Both the position numbers and the translations under genes were made by a program. Below, piece after piece: positions 51,301 to 59,009 of a stretch of DNA of 64,000 nt. The notes below the pieces were generated by a model. The model did no database searches, had not been told where the DNA came from, and saw nothing but the letters and a program-made list of their open reading frames with translations. Source of the DNA: Acetobacter sp. 46_36 (GTDB taxonomy: Bacteria > Pseudomonadota > Alphaproteobacteria > RF32 > CAG-239); NCBI GenBank assembly GCA_001917135.1, contig MNTT01000015.1, positions 1 through 64,000 of the forward strand, given 5' to 3'. Within the stretch, counting starts at the first letter, position 1, and every line of letters begins with the position of its first letter.

Positions 51301-51705
51301 TGCCCCGGCTGCAACATATTTCATCGTATCGTCCGAACCGCCTGCAAACGCTGTCCGTCCTGAATTTGCAGCAACGGCATCATATCTTTGCGCCAAATCT
51401 GCCGCATTGTCGGGATTGACGCGACGCATACAACTGTGTGTTTCGTCCGCCCCTAAATTACGTATCCGGCTGTAAGCCCTGTAATCATTATTATCAACGG
51501 CAAAACATAACGCCGTATAGCCATTGGGACTGACTGCGTCAATACTGTATCCTCTGCGCAAATAATTCTTAATTCCCGCAATATTGCCTGTCTTGGCATT
51601 CTGATACACATAGTCGGCAAAAGAAGCAGCCTCAGCGCTGCCGGCTGCACATAAAAACGCCATTGCCAATAAGCCCAAACCGAATATACGCGTACTTAGT
51701 CTCAT
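48307..51705 (-). CDS. Second ankyrin-headed autotransporter, with Cys-rich repeats
   Basis: 1132 residues from ATG 51705, which starts a signal peptide (MRLSTRIFGLGLLAMAFLC...AEA) and has AAGG upstream. Then an ankyrin-like repeat (YLRRGYSIDAVSPNGYTALC, about 38-85) with Cys in TALC and HSC at the same places as in the gene at 2343-7931; a hydrophobic segment (MKYVAAGAAVAGAATAVALW); two EGF-like Cys repeats (CPEGSHLVGNECVVDGEC, CPPNTHLQGNLC, about 165-230); a Gly/Asn beta-helix passenger (GNGNVYGVYGF-type units); linker VVLNRKDFDELLTDG; and a beta-barrel (last ~270 residues) ending MQYKF. A surface adhesin role is inferred. Confidence 0.86.
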   Translation of the reverse strand: MRLSTRIFGLGLLAMAFLCAAGSAEAASFADYVYQNAKTGNIAGIKNYLRRGYSIDAVSPNGYTALCFAVDNNDYRAYSRIRNLGADETHSCMRRVNPDNAADLAQRYDAVAANSGRTAFAGGSDDTMKYVAAGAAVAGAATAVALWADDDGGSSSGGGNPCGTGEEFVDGECRPIECPEGSHLVGNECVVDGECPTGQKMVDGQCVPIVCPPNTHLQGNLCVADGDVVVDNENDDDLYGIYSEEEDVFNLYSSPKYPDDEASIFLKNKGNGNVYGVYGFGNVYNSYVIGEYEGKQNPKKEGTGNITITDEGSGSVYGVFSRVDDVTELKEGYNARAFYQGTAIGNIDITHTGGGSTFGIFGDVRAYNARADYGGNAYGSITIRGDGNIYGLSGYSTATNAVSAFLGHNVTGVIDLYSKGNGDVYGMMISKDDIPGVGQPDTGQKLANWFAFNAYASGGGDNVEGTINIKNEGDGDVYGMYGGEQLFNAMSYGGQDEEGNPDGKAKGTINIANYGNGNVYGMYTPEAYDGAEGEQQPIIANNSDNGAQSVINLVNTGSGVTTGLRGGQRSHIENTGEININNLGDGTAVGIYGGAGSNILNRGKINIYRQAHTDAEDGTVHNPDGATGGTAYGIYAESGAQVINSGDITITGAEKGTGIYLEKGASLENTGNISFNGTSDAIVEDGSAVDIYGEGTNRASVDLNDMGGEIILGQGGRFFADALSGDMSVSEKTVMGSFGDEYVLSGSLQAENINDLNLKSKSAMFEANSQKNENGGYDVVLNRKDFDELLTDGEMAELLENNYADENGSAIFDSLKQAGTKADLQGASDNLFGKDVLPNFRREDALVYRSLSRQFNDNLFNRPDENYIGGYKHIDISTDSDGTLEGSDGEVHAAYGMLKGQAGNGLVYGMGASIANLKSDYDNGFSRKSNIFGLWMPLGYDFGNGTRWYSKLYAGYADGSYDRLTALGKFSSDFTEYQYGLSNEVRHSMNLGYGFTFEPLAELNFLGIYQDGYDEGNAEGALHSDSGNALSLEGGLGAYLTKEIKFSEDSRLGIQIGGVYYVEFMDPDDGTDISLNGLNGKYKLRNVSDDNRTVFSARVNYNYKDIMLYGNIEQEAGGSDALLIDAGMQYKF

Positions 51706-51924
51706 ATTTTTATACCTTATTGATAAAACCGTTGTCTTACACATTGTTTATAAAACCGCTCTTTTATGTTCAGCCTGCAAAAACGCTGTCTTGCAGGCAG
51801 CTTACATAACCGTCATTTTAATTATAAAGAAAAAATCATTAACATTCGGTTTACCAACACCAAAAATCCCGCCCCGCTTTTCATCTTTTCATAAAAATCC
51901 CATCTGCCATCCGCCATTGCGCAC

Positions 51925-51958
51925 CACAAAAAAACAGCCGGAAATATTCCGGCTGTTT
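51925..51958 (-). terminator. Rho-independent terminator of groES-groEL
   Basis: 12-base perfect stem (51932-51943 with 51947-51958), 3-base loop, T-run of seven on the minus strand, 58 bases after the groEL stop. The remaining 310-base gap down to the autotransporter start is AT-rich and shows nothing else that I can name beyond a probable promoter. Confidence 0.88.
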
Positions 51959-52015
51959 CTCTGTTCCGCCAGGCAGTATGCCCGGTTGAAAACCTGTGGC
52001 TCCTGTCCTGCCCAG

Positions 52016-53662
52016 TTAGAAGCCCATAGCGCCCGCGCCGCCCGGCATTCCGCCGTGCCCGCCGCAGCTGCATTCTTTGGGTTCAGGAAGTTCCGTAACC
52101 ATGGCTTCTGTCGTAATCAACAGGCTGGCAACCGAAGCCGCATCCTGCAACGCCGTTCTGACCACTTTGGTCGGGTCAACGATACCGGCTTTAATCATAT
52201 CGGTATATTCGTCGGCCGCCGCATTATAACCGTAGTTATAATCCGTACCTTCCAGCAGCTTTCCGGCAACAACAGCCCCGTCAACGCCGGCATTTTCGGC
52301 AATCTGACGGATAGGAGCCTGCAAAGCGCGGCGAATAATATCCACGCCGACGCGCTGATCCTGATTGGACGGCTGAACCTTTTCCAAAGCCTTGGTCGCA
52401 TACAGCAGAGCCGTGCCGCCGCCGGCAACGACGCCTTCCTTGACCGCGGCGCGCGTAGCATTCAACGCGTCGTCAATACGGTCTTTCTTTTCCTTGACTT
52501 CAACTTCGGACGAACCGCCGACTTTCAGCACGGCAACCCCGCCGGACAACTTGCCCAGACGTTCCTGCAGCTTCTCGCGGTCATAATCGGAAGTCGTCTT
52601 TTCGATTTCTTTCTTAATCTGCGTCTTGCGTGCTTCAATCGCCGCTTTGTCGCCGGCACCGTCAATAATCGTCGTATCATCTTTGGTAACGACAACCCTC
52701 TTGGCCGTACCCAGCATATCAACTGTCGTATTCTCAAGCTTCATACCCAGCTCTTCGGAAATAACCTGTCCGCCGGTCAGGATTGCCAAATCCTGCAAAA
52801 TAGCCTTTCTTCTGTCGCCAAAGCCCGGAGCCTTAACCGCACAGACTTTCAGGCCGCTTCTGATACGATTGACAACCAGCGTCGCCAAAGCTTCGCCGTC
52901 AATATCTTCCGCTACGATAAGCAATGCGCGGCCGGACTGCAAAACAGCTTCCAATACCGGCAGAATGGCCTGCAGGTTTGAAATTTTCTGATCATAGAGC
53001 AAAACGTACGGCGCTTCGTATTCGGCCGTCATCTTGTCCGCATCGGTTACGAAATACGGCGACAGATAACCGCGGTCAAACTGCATACCCTCTACAACGT
53101 CCAGTTCGGTCTCCAGCCCTTTGGCGTCTTCAACCGTAATCACGCCGTCATTGCCGACCTTTTCCATAGCGCGCGCCAGATATTCGCCGATGCTCGTATC
53201 GCCGTTGGCGGAAATCGTGCCGACCTGGGCAATTTCTTCCGAGGTTTTGATTTCTTTGGAACGGGACTTGACATCTTCAACCACAGCTTCTACTGCCATA
53301 TCAATGCCGCGTTTCAAATCCATCGGGTTCATACCCGCAGCAACCGCCTTACAGCCTTCTTTAATGATAGCCTCGGCCAGAACCGTCGCTGTTGTCGTAC
53401 CGTCTCCGGCCTTGTCCGCCGTTTTTTGTGCAACTTCCTTGACCAGCTGGGCGCCCATATTTTCAAACTTGTCACTCAAAACGACTTCTTTGGCAACCGA
53501 AACGCCGTCCTTGGTAATCTTCGGTGCACCGTAAGACTTGTCCAGCATAACGTTGCGCCCTTTCGGCCCCAGCGTTACCTTGACTGTTTTTGCCAGTACT
53601 TCTACGCCTCTGAGCATTTTCGCCCGTGTGTCCGTTCCGAATTTAATATCCTTTGCAGCCAT
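52016..53662 (-). CDS. groEL: 60 kDa chaperonin GroEL
   Basis: 548 residues, full length. KDIKFGTDTRAKMLRGVEVL, VTLGPKGRNVMLDKSYGAP, DGTTTATVLAEAI and GVVAGGGTALLYA are standard. AAGGAAAGG precedes the ATG; groES ends 17 bases upstream. The tail is unusual: instead of plain GGM repeats it reads KECSCGGHGGMPGGAGAMGF, with two Cys and a His just before the Gly/Met part. Confidence 0.98.
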   Translation of the reverse strand: MAAKDIKFGTDTRAKMLRGVEVLAKTVKVTLGPKGRNVMLDKSYGAPKITKDGVSVAKEVVLSDKFENMGAQLVKEVAQKTADKAGDGTTTATVLAEAIIKEGCKAVAAGMNPMDLKRGIDMAVEAVVEDVKSRSKEIKTSEEIAQVGTISANGDTSIGEYLARAMEKVGNDGVITVEDAKGLETELDVVEGMQFDRGYLSPYFVTDADKMTAEYEAPYVLLYDQKISNLQAILPVLEAVLQSGRALLIVAEDIDGEALATLVVNRIRSGLKVCAVKAPGFGDRRKAILQDLAILTGGQVISEELGMKLENTTVDMLGTAKRVVVTKDDTTIIDGAGDKAAIEARKTQIKKEIEKTTSDYDREKLQERLGKLSGGVAVLKVGGSSEVEVKEKKDRIDDALNATRAAVKEGVVAGGGTALLYATKALEKVQPSNQDQRVGVDIIRRALQAPIRQIAENAGVDGAVVAGKLLEGTDYNYGYNAAADEYTDMIKAGIVDPTKVVRTALQDAASVASLLITTEAMVTELPEPKECSCGGHGGMPGGAGAMGF

Positions 53663-53679
53663 AATTCAAAATCCTTTCC

Positions 53680-53970
53680 TTATCTTTCAACAATCGCCAA
53701 AATATCGCCTTCTTTGATAATCAAATGCGGCTCGCCGTCAATTTTGACTTCCGTTCCCGACCACTTGCTGAACAGAATATGGTCGCCGGCCTTGACGCTC
53801 ATCGGCAGCGTTTTGCCGTCCGGGGTTCTCGGCCCCTCGCCTGCGGCGATAACAATGCCCTCGCTCGGCTTTTCTTTGGCTGTATCCGGCAGGATAATGC
53901 CGCCCGCCGTCTTGTTTTCTTCTTCAACACGCTTGATTAAAACGTTTTCACGTAAAGGCTTTACTTGCAT
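53680..53970 (-). CDS. groES: 10 kDa co-chaperonin GroES
   Basis: 96 residues: KPLRENVLIKRVEEENKTAG, the mobile loop GGIILPDTAKEKPSEG and the roof GEGPRTPDGK. Caps GroEL. AGGAG eight bases before the ATG. On the upstream side a CTTG (sigma-32 -35) is present, followed 18-19 bases on by a poor -10, and an AACTAA-AGTA-TTAGTT inverted repeat; I do not see a CIRCE element, so heat-shock control is likely through RpoH but not proven. Confidence 0.97.
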   Translation of the reverse strand: MQVKPLRENVLIKRVEEENKTAGGIILPDTAKEKPSEGIVIAAGEGPRTPDGKTLPMSVKAGDHILFSKWSGTEVKIDGEPHLIIKEGDILAIVER

Positions 53971-54063
53971 TTACATTGCTCCTGTAAAATAAGTTAAATT
54001 AAAACTAATACTTTAGTTAGTGTCGCTCCGCGGCAAAATCAAGCATTTCGCCAAAGATTTTTC

Positions 54064-55080
54064 TTATTTTTTGATATTTTTAAAAATGCCGTCAAAAATC
54101 TGCGCCGCTTTATCCGCCGTAAAACGCTCCAGCGTGATTTGCCGTGCCCGCTGCGCCATTTCCGCCCGGACTTCCGGATGTGCCAGATAATACTCCAGTT
54201 TTTCCTTAAAATCGTAATAATCCTTATAAGTCGCCACACTGTCGCCATAAGCTTCTTCAATCTCCGGCAGATAATCGGTCAGGACAAACCCGCCCGACGC
54301 GGTAACGTCATAAACACGATTGGAAACAAAGCCGTAATAGCGCATATCGTCGCGATGGTCGTTCAAAACAATATCCGCATTGGCGTAATAGCGGTATAAA
54401 TCGTCGTTTTCAATAAAATTGCCTTTCAGCACCTCCGGCCGCAGCGTTTTTTCCCAAAATTTCCCGAATACGCTCAAATCCGCCCCGGCCAAAACCGCAT
54501 AGTCGACGCTTTTCCGCCCGAACCCGCTGTGGTCAGAACCGACAAACAGCACCGGATAAGCCTTGTCGGCTTCTTTGTCCGCCGGCTTGAACCGTTCCGG
54601 GTTGGTAAACTGTGGCACATAAACCGCCTGCGCCCCCGCCGGCTCCGCCACTTCGCTGATAAATTTCTTTGAGGCGCTCGCCACAACGTCCGCCTCCTGC
54701 AAAATCTCCTGATGCAAACCTTCTACATAATAAAGATACAATATACGTTTGCGCCCGTCGTCCCGGTCTTCCGCCCCCGGCAGCCGTTTAAAATCATAAT
54801 ATCCCTTGAAATAAAGCACATTTCCGGCATTGCCCAACTTTATATCATCATAATCTTCGCGAAACCGGTATTCCACCGTATAACCGAGCTTTTCCAAACC
54901 TTTGCGCAAATCCTGCGCCAAAAAGAAATCGCCGTCTTTTTTATAATAGTACGGCGACGACGCCCTCTCCGAAGACGGCAGGACAAAAACAATCTTTTTA
55001 TAATCATACCCGGCCGCAAAAAACCACGCCGCAGCCCCGAAAATCACCGCAATTCCTAAAAACAACCAAATTTTCTTCAT
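54064..55080 (-). CDS. Membrane-anchored CgeB-like glycosyltransferase
   Basis: 338 residues from ATG 55080 (AAGG seven bases upstream; the GTG one codon earlier is less likely). An N-terminal helix (KKIWLFLGIAVIFGAAAWFF) anchors it; the rest resembles GT-B enzymes of the CgeB / Glyco_trans_1_2 type: VYVPQFTNPERFKP, VLFVGSDHSG and FVSNRVYDVTASGGFVLTDY then ITLERFTADKAAQ at the end. Acceptor and sugar unknown. It is divergent from the ABC pair, sharing a 107-base promoter region. Confidence 0.8.
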   Translation of the reverse strand: MKKIWLFLGIAVIFGAAAWFFAAGYDYKKIVFVLPSSERASSPYYYKKDGDFFLAQDLRKGLEKLGYTVEYRFREDYDDIKLGNAGNVLYFKGYYDFKRLPGAEDRDDGRKRILYLYYVEGLHQEILQEADVVASASKKFISEVAEPAGAQAVYVPQFTNPERFKPADKEADKAYPVLFVGSDHSGFGRKSVDYAVLAGADLSVFGKFWEKTLRPEVLKGNFIENDDLYRYYANADIVLNDHRDDMRYYGFVSNRVYDVTASGGFVLTDYLPEIEEAYGDSVATYKDYYDFKEKLEYYLAHPEVRAEMAQRARQITLERFTADKAAQIFDGIFKNIKK

Positions 55081-55101
55081 CACACTGCCTTAATTTAAAT
55101 A

Positions 55102-55130
55102 TTGACAAAAAACTATTTTTGTGCTATTTT
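55102..55130 (+). promoter_or_regulatory. Promoter of the ABC exporter pair
   Basis: TTGACA (55102-55107), 17 bases, TATTTT (55125-55130), about 58 bases before the first ABC start. Confidence 0.6.
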
Positions 55131-55187
55131 CGCCGCACTAAGCCGCTCTTGGCCGACAGCAAAACAAACTATTATAAGATATTACTA

Positions 55188-56948
55188 ATGACTATTACCC
55201 GACTTATCTTAAAAAATCTTAAAAAATGCCGCAAACTGTTTATTCTTTTTTGTCTGGCATTCCTCCTCACCTGCATTATCCTCCCGTTGGAGGGGTGGAT
55301 TGTCAGCCGTCTCGTCGGCTGTTTTGAAATCGAAGATAAAATGCAGGCATTGCAAAATTGCCTGATAATTATGCAAACGATTATCGCTTACTATCTGTTG
55401 CGCGCCCTTGTTAACGGCTTCTTCGCCTCCTATATCAAAGAAGCCTTTTCCCATACTTTTATTTCCTATCTGATAGCAGACATTTTCGCCAGTGTGCATG
55501 CCCACTCCGTCCGTTATTTTGACGACGAAATGAGCGGTCGGATATCCACCGCGGTAAACGGTTTTGCCCGCGGACTGGTTTCTGCATTTACGAACACCTG
55601 TTATATGCTGGTACGCCCGCTCTGCACGCTGATTGTATCGTTTGCCATTATCGCCGCGTTCAGTCCGGCATTAAGCCTTTCCCTGCTGGCGCTAAACATC
55701 CCGTACTTCTTTGCTGTTTATAAGGTCAACCGCCGCTTTTTCACCCTCAGTAACGACAGAACAAAAGCCGAAAATAAAGCCAGCGGCATACTGGTAGACA
55801 GCATTGCCAACGCCAGTCTTGTCAAATATTCCGGTTCATTCTTTACCGAACAGCTGTATTTCTACAAACATCTCAAACAGGCATACCGCCTGCACGCCGC
55901 ACAGGGAAAATACCAGACTTTTTCCCGTTTTGCCTTTCATGCCGCAGATACGGTATTCCTGAGCGTCAGTATCCTTCTCATCCTCTTTTTTGCCAAACGC
56001 GACAATATCGCGCTTGATAACCTTTTCTATGTCTATACTACGCTTTCCGGCATGGTGCTCTCAATTATGTTGATTAATAATTTCAGCCAGTTCAGCGCCA
56101 GCCTGTTCGGCAGCCTGAAAGCCAATTTTGACATCATAAACCTACCGCCGGACATTTCCGAAAAAGAAAACGCCAAAACCCTGCACGCTTCAAAAGCGTC
56201 AATCACATTCCAAAACGTCAGTTTCTCCTATGTCAAAGACCGCCCCGTATTCCAAAACCTTAACCTGAAGATAGAACCCGGACAGAAAATCGGCCTTGTC
56301 GGACATTCAGGCTCCGGCAAATCCACCCTCGTCAACCTGCTCCTGCGCTCCTATGACGTTACCGCCGGCAAAATCCTCATTAACCACACCGACATTCGGG
56401 ATTTGAAGCTCCGCTCCCTGCATCAGAACGTCGCCGTCGTTCCGCAGGACACATCGCTGCTCAACCGTTCCATAACTGAAAACCTGCGTATCGCCAACCC
56501 CAAAGCCACAACCGAACAAATCCGCAATGCTGCCCGTCTCGCCTGCATTCACGATACGATTATGAAACTTCTCCAAGGATACGACAGCGTCGTCGGCGAA
56601 CGCGGCATTTTGCTTTCCGGCGGCGAAAGGCAGCGTATTGCGATTGCCCGCGCCATTTTGCAAAACGCGCCCGTGCTCATTCTGGACGAAGCAACCTCCG
56701 CACTTGACAGCCAGTCTGAATCCCTGATTGAAAAAGCCCTGCAAAACCTGATTAAGGACAAAACCGTCATCGCCGTCGCCCACCGCCTTTCCACCCTGCA
56801 CCACATGAACCGGATTATCGTTCTTGACAACGGAAAAATTGCCGAAGACGGCTCTCCCGCCGAACTCCTCAACCGCCCGGACGGCATCTTCCGCAAACTT
56901 TGCCAAATGCAAAACAACGGCTACCTGACCTATGGAGAAAACCAATGA
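55188..56948 (+). CDS. ABC exporter half-transporter, subunit 1
   Basis: 586 residues from ATG 55188; the frame extends to a TTG upstream but the helix pattern starts here. Six transmembrane helices (residues ~20-300), then an ATPase domain with GLVGHSGSGKSTLVNLLL (Walker A), VPQDTSLLNRSITENLR, LSGGERQRIAIARAIL, VLILDEATSALDS and the H-loop VAHRLS, so it should be active. It overlaps subunit 2 by four bases (ATGA). The pair most resembles lipid, peptide or glycan exporters of the MsbA/multidrug group; substrate unknown. Confidence 0.88.
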   Translation: MTITRLILKNLKKCRKLFILFCLAFLLTCIILPLEGWIVSRLVGCFEIEDKMQALQNCLIIMQTIIAYYLLRALVNGFFASYIKEAFSHTFISYLIADIFASVHAHSVRYFDDEMSGRISTAVNGFARGLVSAFTNTCYMLVRPLCTLIVSFAIIAAFSPALSLSLLALNIPYFFAVYKVNRRFFTLSNDRTKAENKASGILVDSIANASLVKYSGSFFTEQLYFYKHLKQAYRLHAAQGKYQTFSRFAFHAADTVFLSVSILLILFFAKRDNIALDNLFYVYTTLSGMVLSIMLINNFSQFSASLFGSLKANFDIINLPPDISEKENAKTLHASKASITFQNVSFSYVKDRPVFQNLNLKIEPGQKIGLVGHSGSGKSTLVNLLLRSYDVTAGKILINHTDIRDLKLRSLHQNVAVVPQDTSLLNRSITENLRIANPKATTEQIRNAARLACIHDTIMKLLQGYDSVVGERGILLSGGERQRIAIARAILQNAPVLILDEATSALDSQSESLIEKALQNLIKDKTVIAVAHRLSTLHHMNRIIVLDNGKIAEDGSPAELLNRPDGIFRKLCQMQNNGYLTYGENQ

Positions 56949-58837
56949 CCGCCGCCAAATTCATCTTCCGCAGCCTGTGGAAAGTAAAATACTATACGCT
57001 TGCCACTTTCGGGCTTTTTGCCCTTTCCCGCGTTTTCATTTATCTGGACAATTACTGCATCGCTGCCTTGTTCGGATACGTCGGCACGCACCCCGAACAG
57101 GCTTTTTCCTCTGCTGCCCTGTCCTGGCTTGCCGTCTACGCCGCGCTCCATTTTGGCTCAAACATTGCCGACGGCGTTCGCACCTTTTTTGAATATCGTA
57201 TGGACATCCGGCTCAAAAAAAATCTCCTTGTCAGCCTGTTCCGGCAAACGCACAAACATTCCCCAGCCTATTTTGCAGCCGAAATGTCCGGAACCGTATC
57301 CGATAAAATCCTCAGTCTGGAAAACAGCACGCGCACTATCGTCTGGAGGCTCAAAGGTTTTCTGGAAGGCGTCATCGTTCCCTATGCCGTGGCTTTCCCG
57401 ATTCTGTTTCAGATTAACGGCAGCCTGGCGCTTACTCTGTTCGTTTTCTGCATCGCCGTGTCAATTATAGACTATGCCCATTGCCAGAAACTTAAACCGG
57501 TTTCCCGCGACGCTGCCAAGCTCGAATCCGCCGTTTCCGGAATTATGGTAGACAGCATAGCCAACGCCCGCCTGGTCAAAAACTGTGCCGCTTTCCCACA
57601 CGAACGTGCCTGCCTCGCCAAAGCCGTCAATAAATGGGTTCGCAGCTGCATTCAAAGGGGAAAGGAAATGGGTATTTCTTTTTGCTATAATAATACGTTA
57701 CTAATGGCACTTCATATAACTTCCTTATCAATCCTTATTTATTACTGGCAGATAAAAGATTTAAATCTGACCCAGACATTGATTGCCCTGACTTATATCA
57801 ATCTATTAAAGACTCCTTGCTCATTCTTTGGCGAAGCTTCTATCCAATTCCAAAAAGATCTTGGTGCTGTAGAAGACGCGCTCAACCTCCTGTACAAACC
57901 GCTTGAAATAACCGACGCCCCGTACGCCCGCCGGCTTGTCCTTAAACGCTTCCCTGCGGACAAATCCGGTACCGCCGCTCCTGCTGCAAACACTCTCCAT
58001 CCCGCAACCGGCACCGCCGCTCCTGCCGTAAATATATCTCTCCCCGCAACCGACACTGCTGTCCCGGCCGCAACCCCCGCACTCCGGACCACGCCCCCTT
58101 CCATATCTTTCCAAAACGTAACTTTCTCTTACACGCCGGATAAGCCGCTATTCTCCAATCTGAACCTGAACATTGCCGCCGGAGAAAAAGTTGGTATCGT
58201 CGGCCTTTCCGGCGCCGGAAAATCAACCCTTATCAACCTGTTGCTCCGCGCTTATGATTTGCAAAACGGCAAGATTCTCATTGCCGGACAGGATATCGCC
58301 GGCATAACCTTGTTCACACTGCACCAAAACATTTCTCTCATCGCGCAGGAGCCGGCTTTGTTTAACCGTTCAATCTTGGAAAACATCCGTTTCGCCCGCC
58401 CCAAAGCTGCTGATGAAGAAGTCCGCGCCGCCGCGCGGCTGGCCTGCATTCACGACACGATTATGCGGCTGCCTAAAGGGTACGGCAGTATCGTCGGCGA
58501 CCGCGGCGTCAAACTTTCCGGCGGCGAACGCCAGCGCATCGCCATTGCTTCTGCAATCTTAAAAAACGCGCCGCTTCTTATTCTGGACGAAGCCACCTCC
58601 GCACTGGACAGCGAATCTGAAGCCGCCATCCAGCAGGCGCTGCAAAACATTATGCAGCACAAAACCGTCATCGCCATCGCCCATCGTCTTTCCACACTTA
58701 AAAATATGGACCGGATAATTGTTCTTGACAACGGCAAAATTATCGAAGACGGAACGCCTCACAAACTTCTCAAAAACAAAAGCGGCCTCTTTTGCCGCCT
58801 CTATAACCTGCAAATATCCGGTACTTTGCCCGTGTAA
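56945..58837 (+). CDS. ABC exporter half-transporter, subunit 2, with tandem-repeat insert
   Basis: 630 residues from ATG 56945 (GGAG seven bases upstream, inside the ATGA overlap). Transmembrane part (about 20-300), then GLSGAGKSTLINLLLRAY, LSGGERQRIAIASAIL, LLILDEATSALDS and AHRLST. Between the membrane and ATPase domains lies a Thr/Ala/Pro insert (about 339-384) of three 14-residue repeats beginning TAAPAAN, TAAPAVN and TAVPAAT. Both half-transporters have complete ATP sites, so either homodimers or a heterodimer could form; operon structure favours the heterodimer. Confidence 0.88.
   Translation: MTAAKFIFRSLWKVKYYTLATFGLFALSRVFIYLDNYCIAALFGYVGTHPEQAFSSAALSWLAVYAALHFGSNIADGVRTFFEYRMDIRLKKNLLVSLFRQTHKHSPAYFAAEMSGTVSDKILSLENSTRTIVWRLKGFLEGVIVPYAVAFPILFQINGSLALTLFVFCIAVSIIDYAHCQKLKPVSRDAAKLESAVSGIMVDSIANARLVKNCAAFPHERACLAKAVNKWVRSCIQRGKEMGISFCYNNTLLMALHITSLSILIYYWQIKDLNLTQTLIALTYINLLKTPCSFFGEASIQFQKDLGAVEDALNLLYKPLEITDAPYARRLVLKRFPADKSGTAAPAANTLHPATGTAAPAVNISLPATDTAVPAATPALRTTPPSISFQNVTFSYTPDKPLFSNLNLNIAAGEKVGIVGLSGAGKSTLINLLLRAYDLQNGKILIAGQDIAGITLFTLHQNISLIAQEPALFNRSILENIRFARPKAADEEVRAAARLACIHDTIMRLPKGYGSIVGDRGVKLSGGERQRIAIASAILKNAPLLILDEATSALDSESEAAIQQALQNIMQHKTVIAIAHRLSTLKNMDRIIVLDNGKIIEDGTPHKLLKNKSGLFCRLYNLQISGTLPV
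57971..58096 (+). repeat. 42-base tandem repeat (three units) inside ABC subunit 2
   Basis: Units 57971-58012, 58013-58054 and 58055-58096; each encodes 14 residues (TAAPAxNxxxPATx). Units 1 and 2 are most alike, unit 3 has decayed. Confidence 0.85.
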
Positions 58838-59009
58838 TCTGAAACAACAGCCACGTTCTCAACACTCGTATCCTTAGAACCGCCGCATTTCCGCCCATTA
58901 AAAACCGCCATTCCGTTTCTGGCTTCTGATTCGGAAATCGCCTGTTCCCGCGGTCAGGCCATACCATCTCTCCGCTTTGGTTGCCAAACACTGCCTCTCA
59001 ATAAAAAAA

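Noticed and set aside
51791..52981. 396-residue open frame on plus opposite groEL
   Set aside because: Antisense to a highly conserved groEL; no supporting signals or family.
53971..54060. CIRCE element or strong RpoH promoter before groES
   Set aside because: The inverted repeat AACTAA-AGTA-TTAGTT does not match CIRCE (TTAGCACTC-N9-GAGTGCTAA), and the -10 after CTTG misses several fixed bases.
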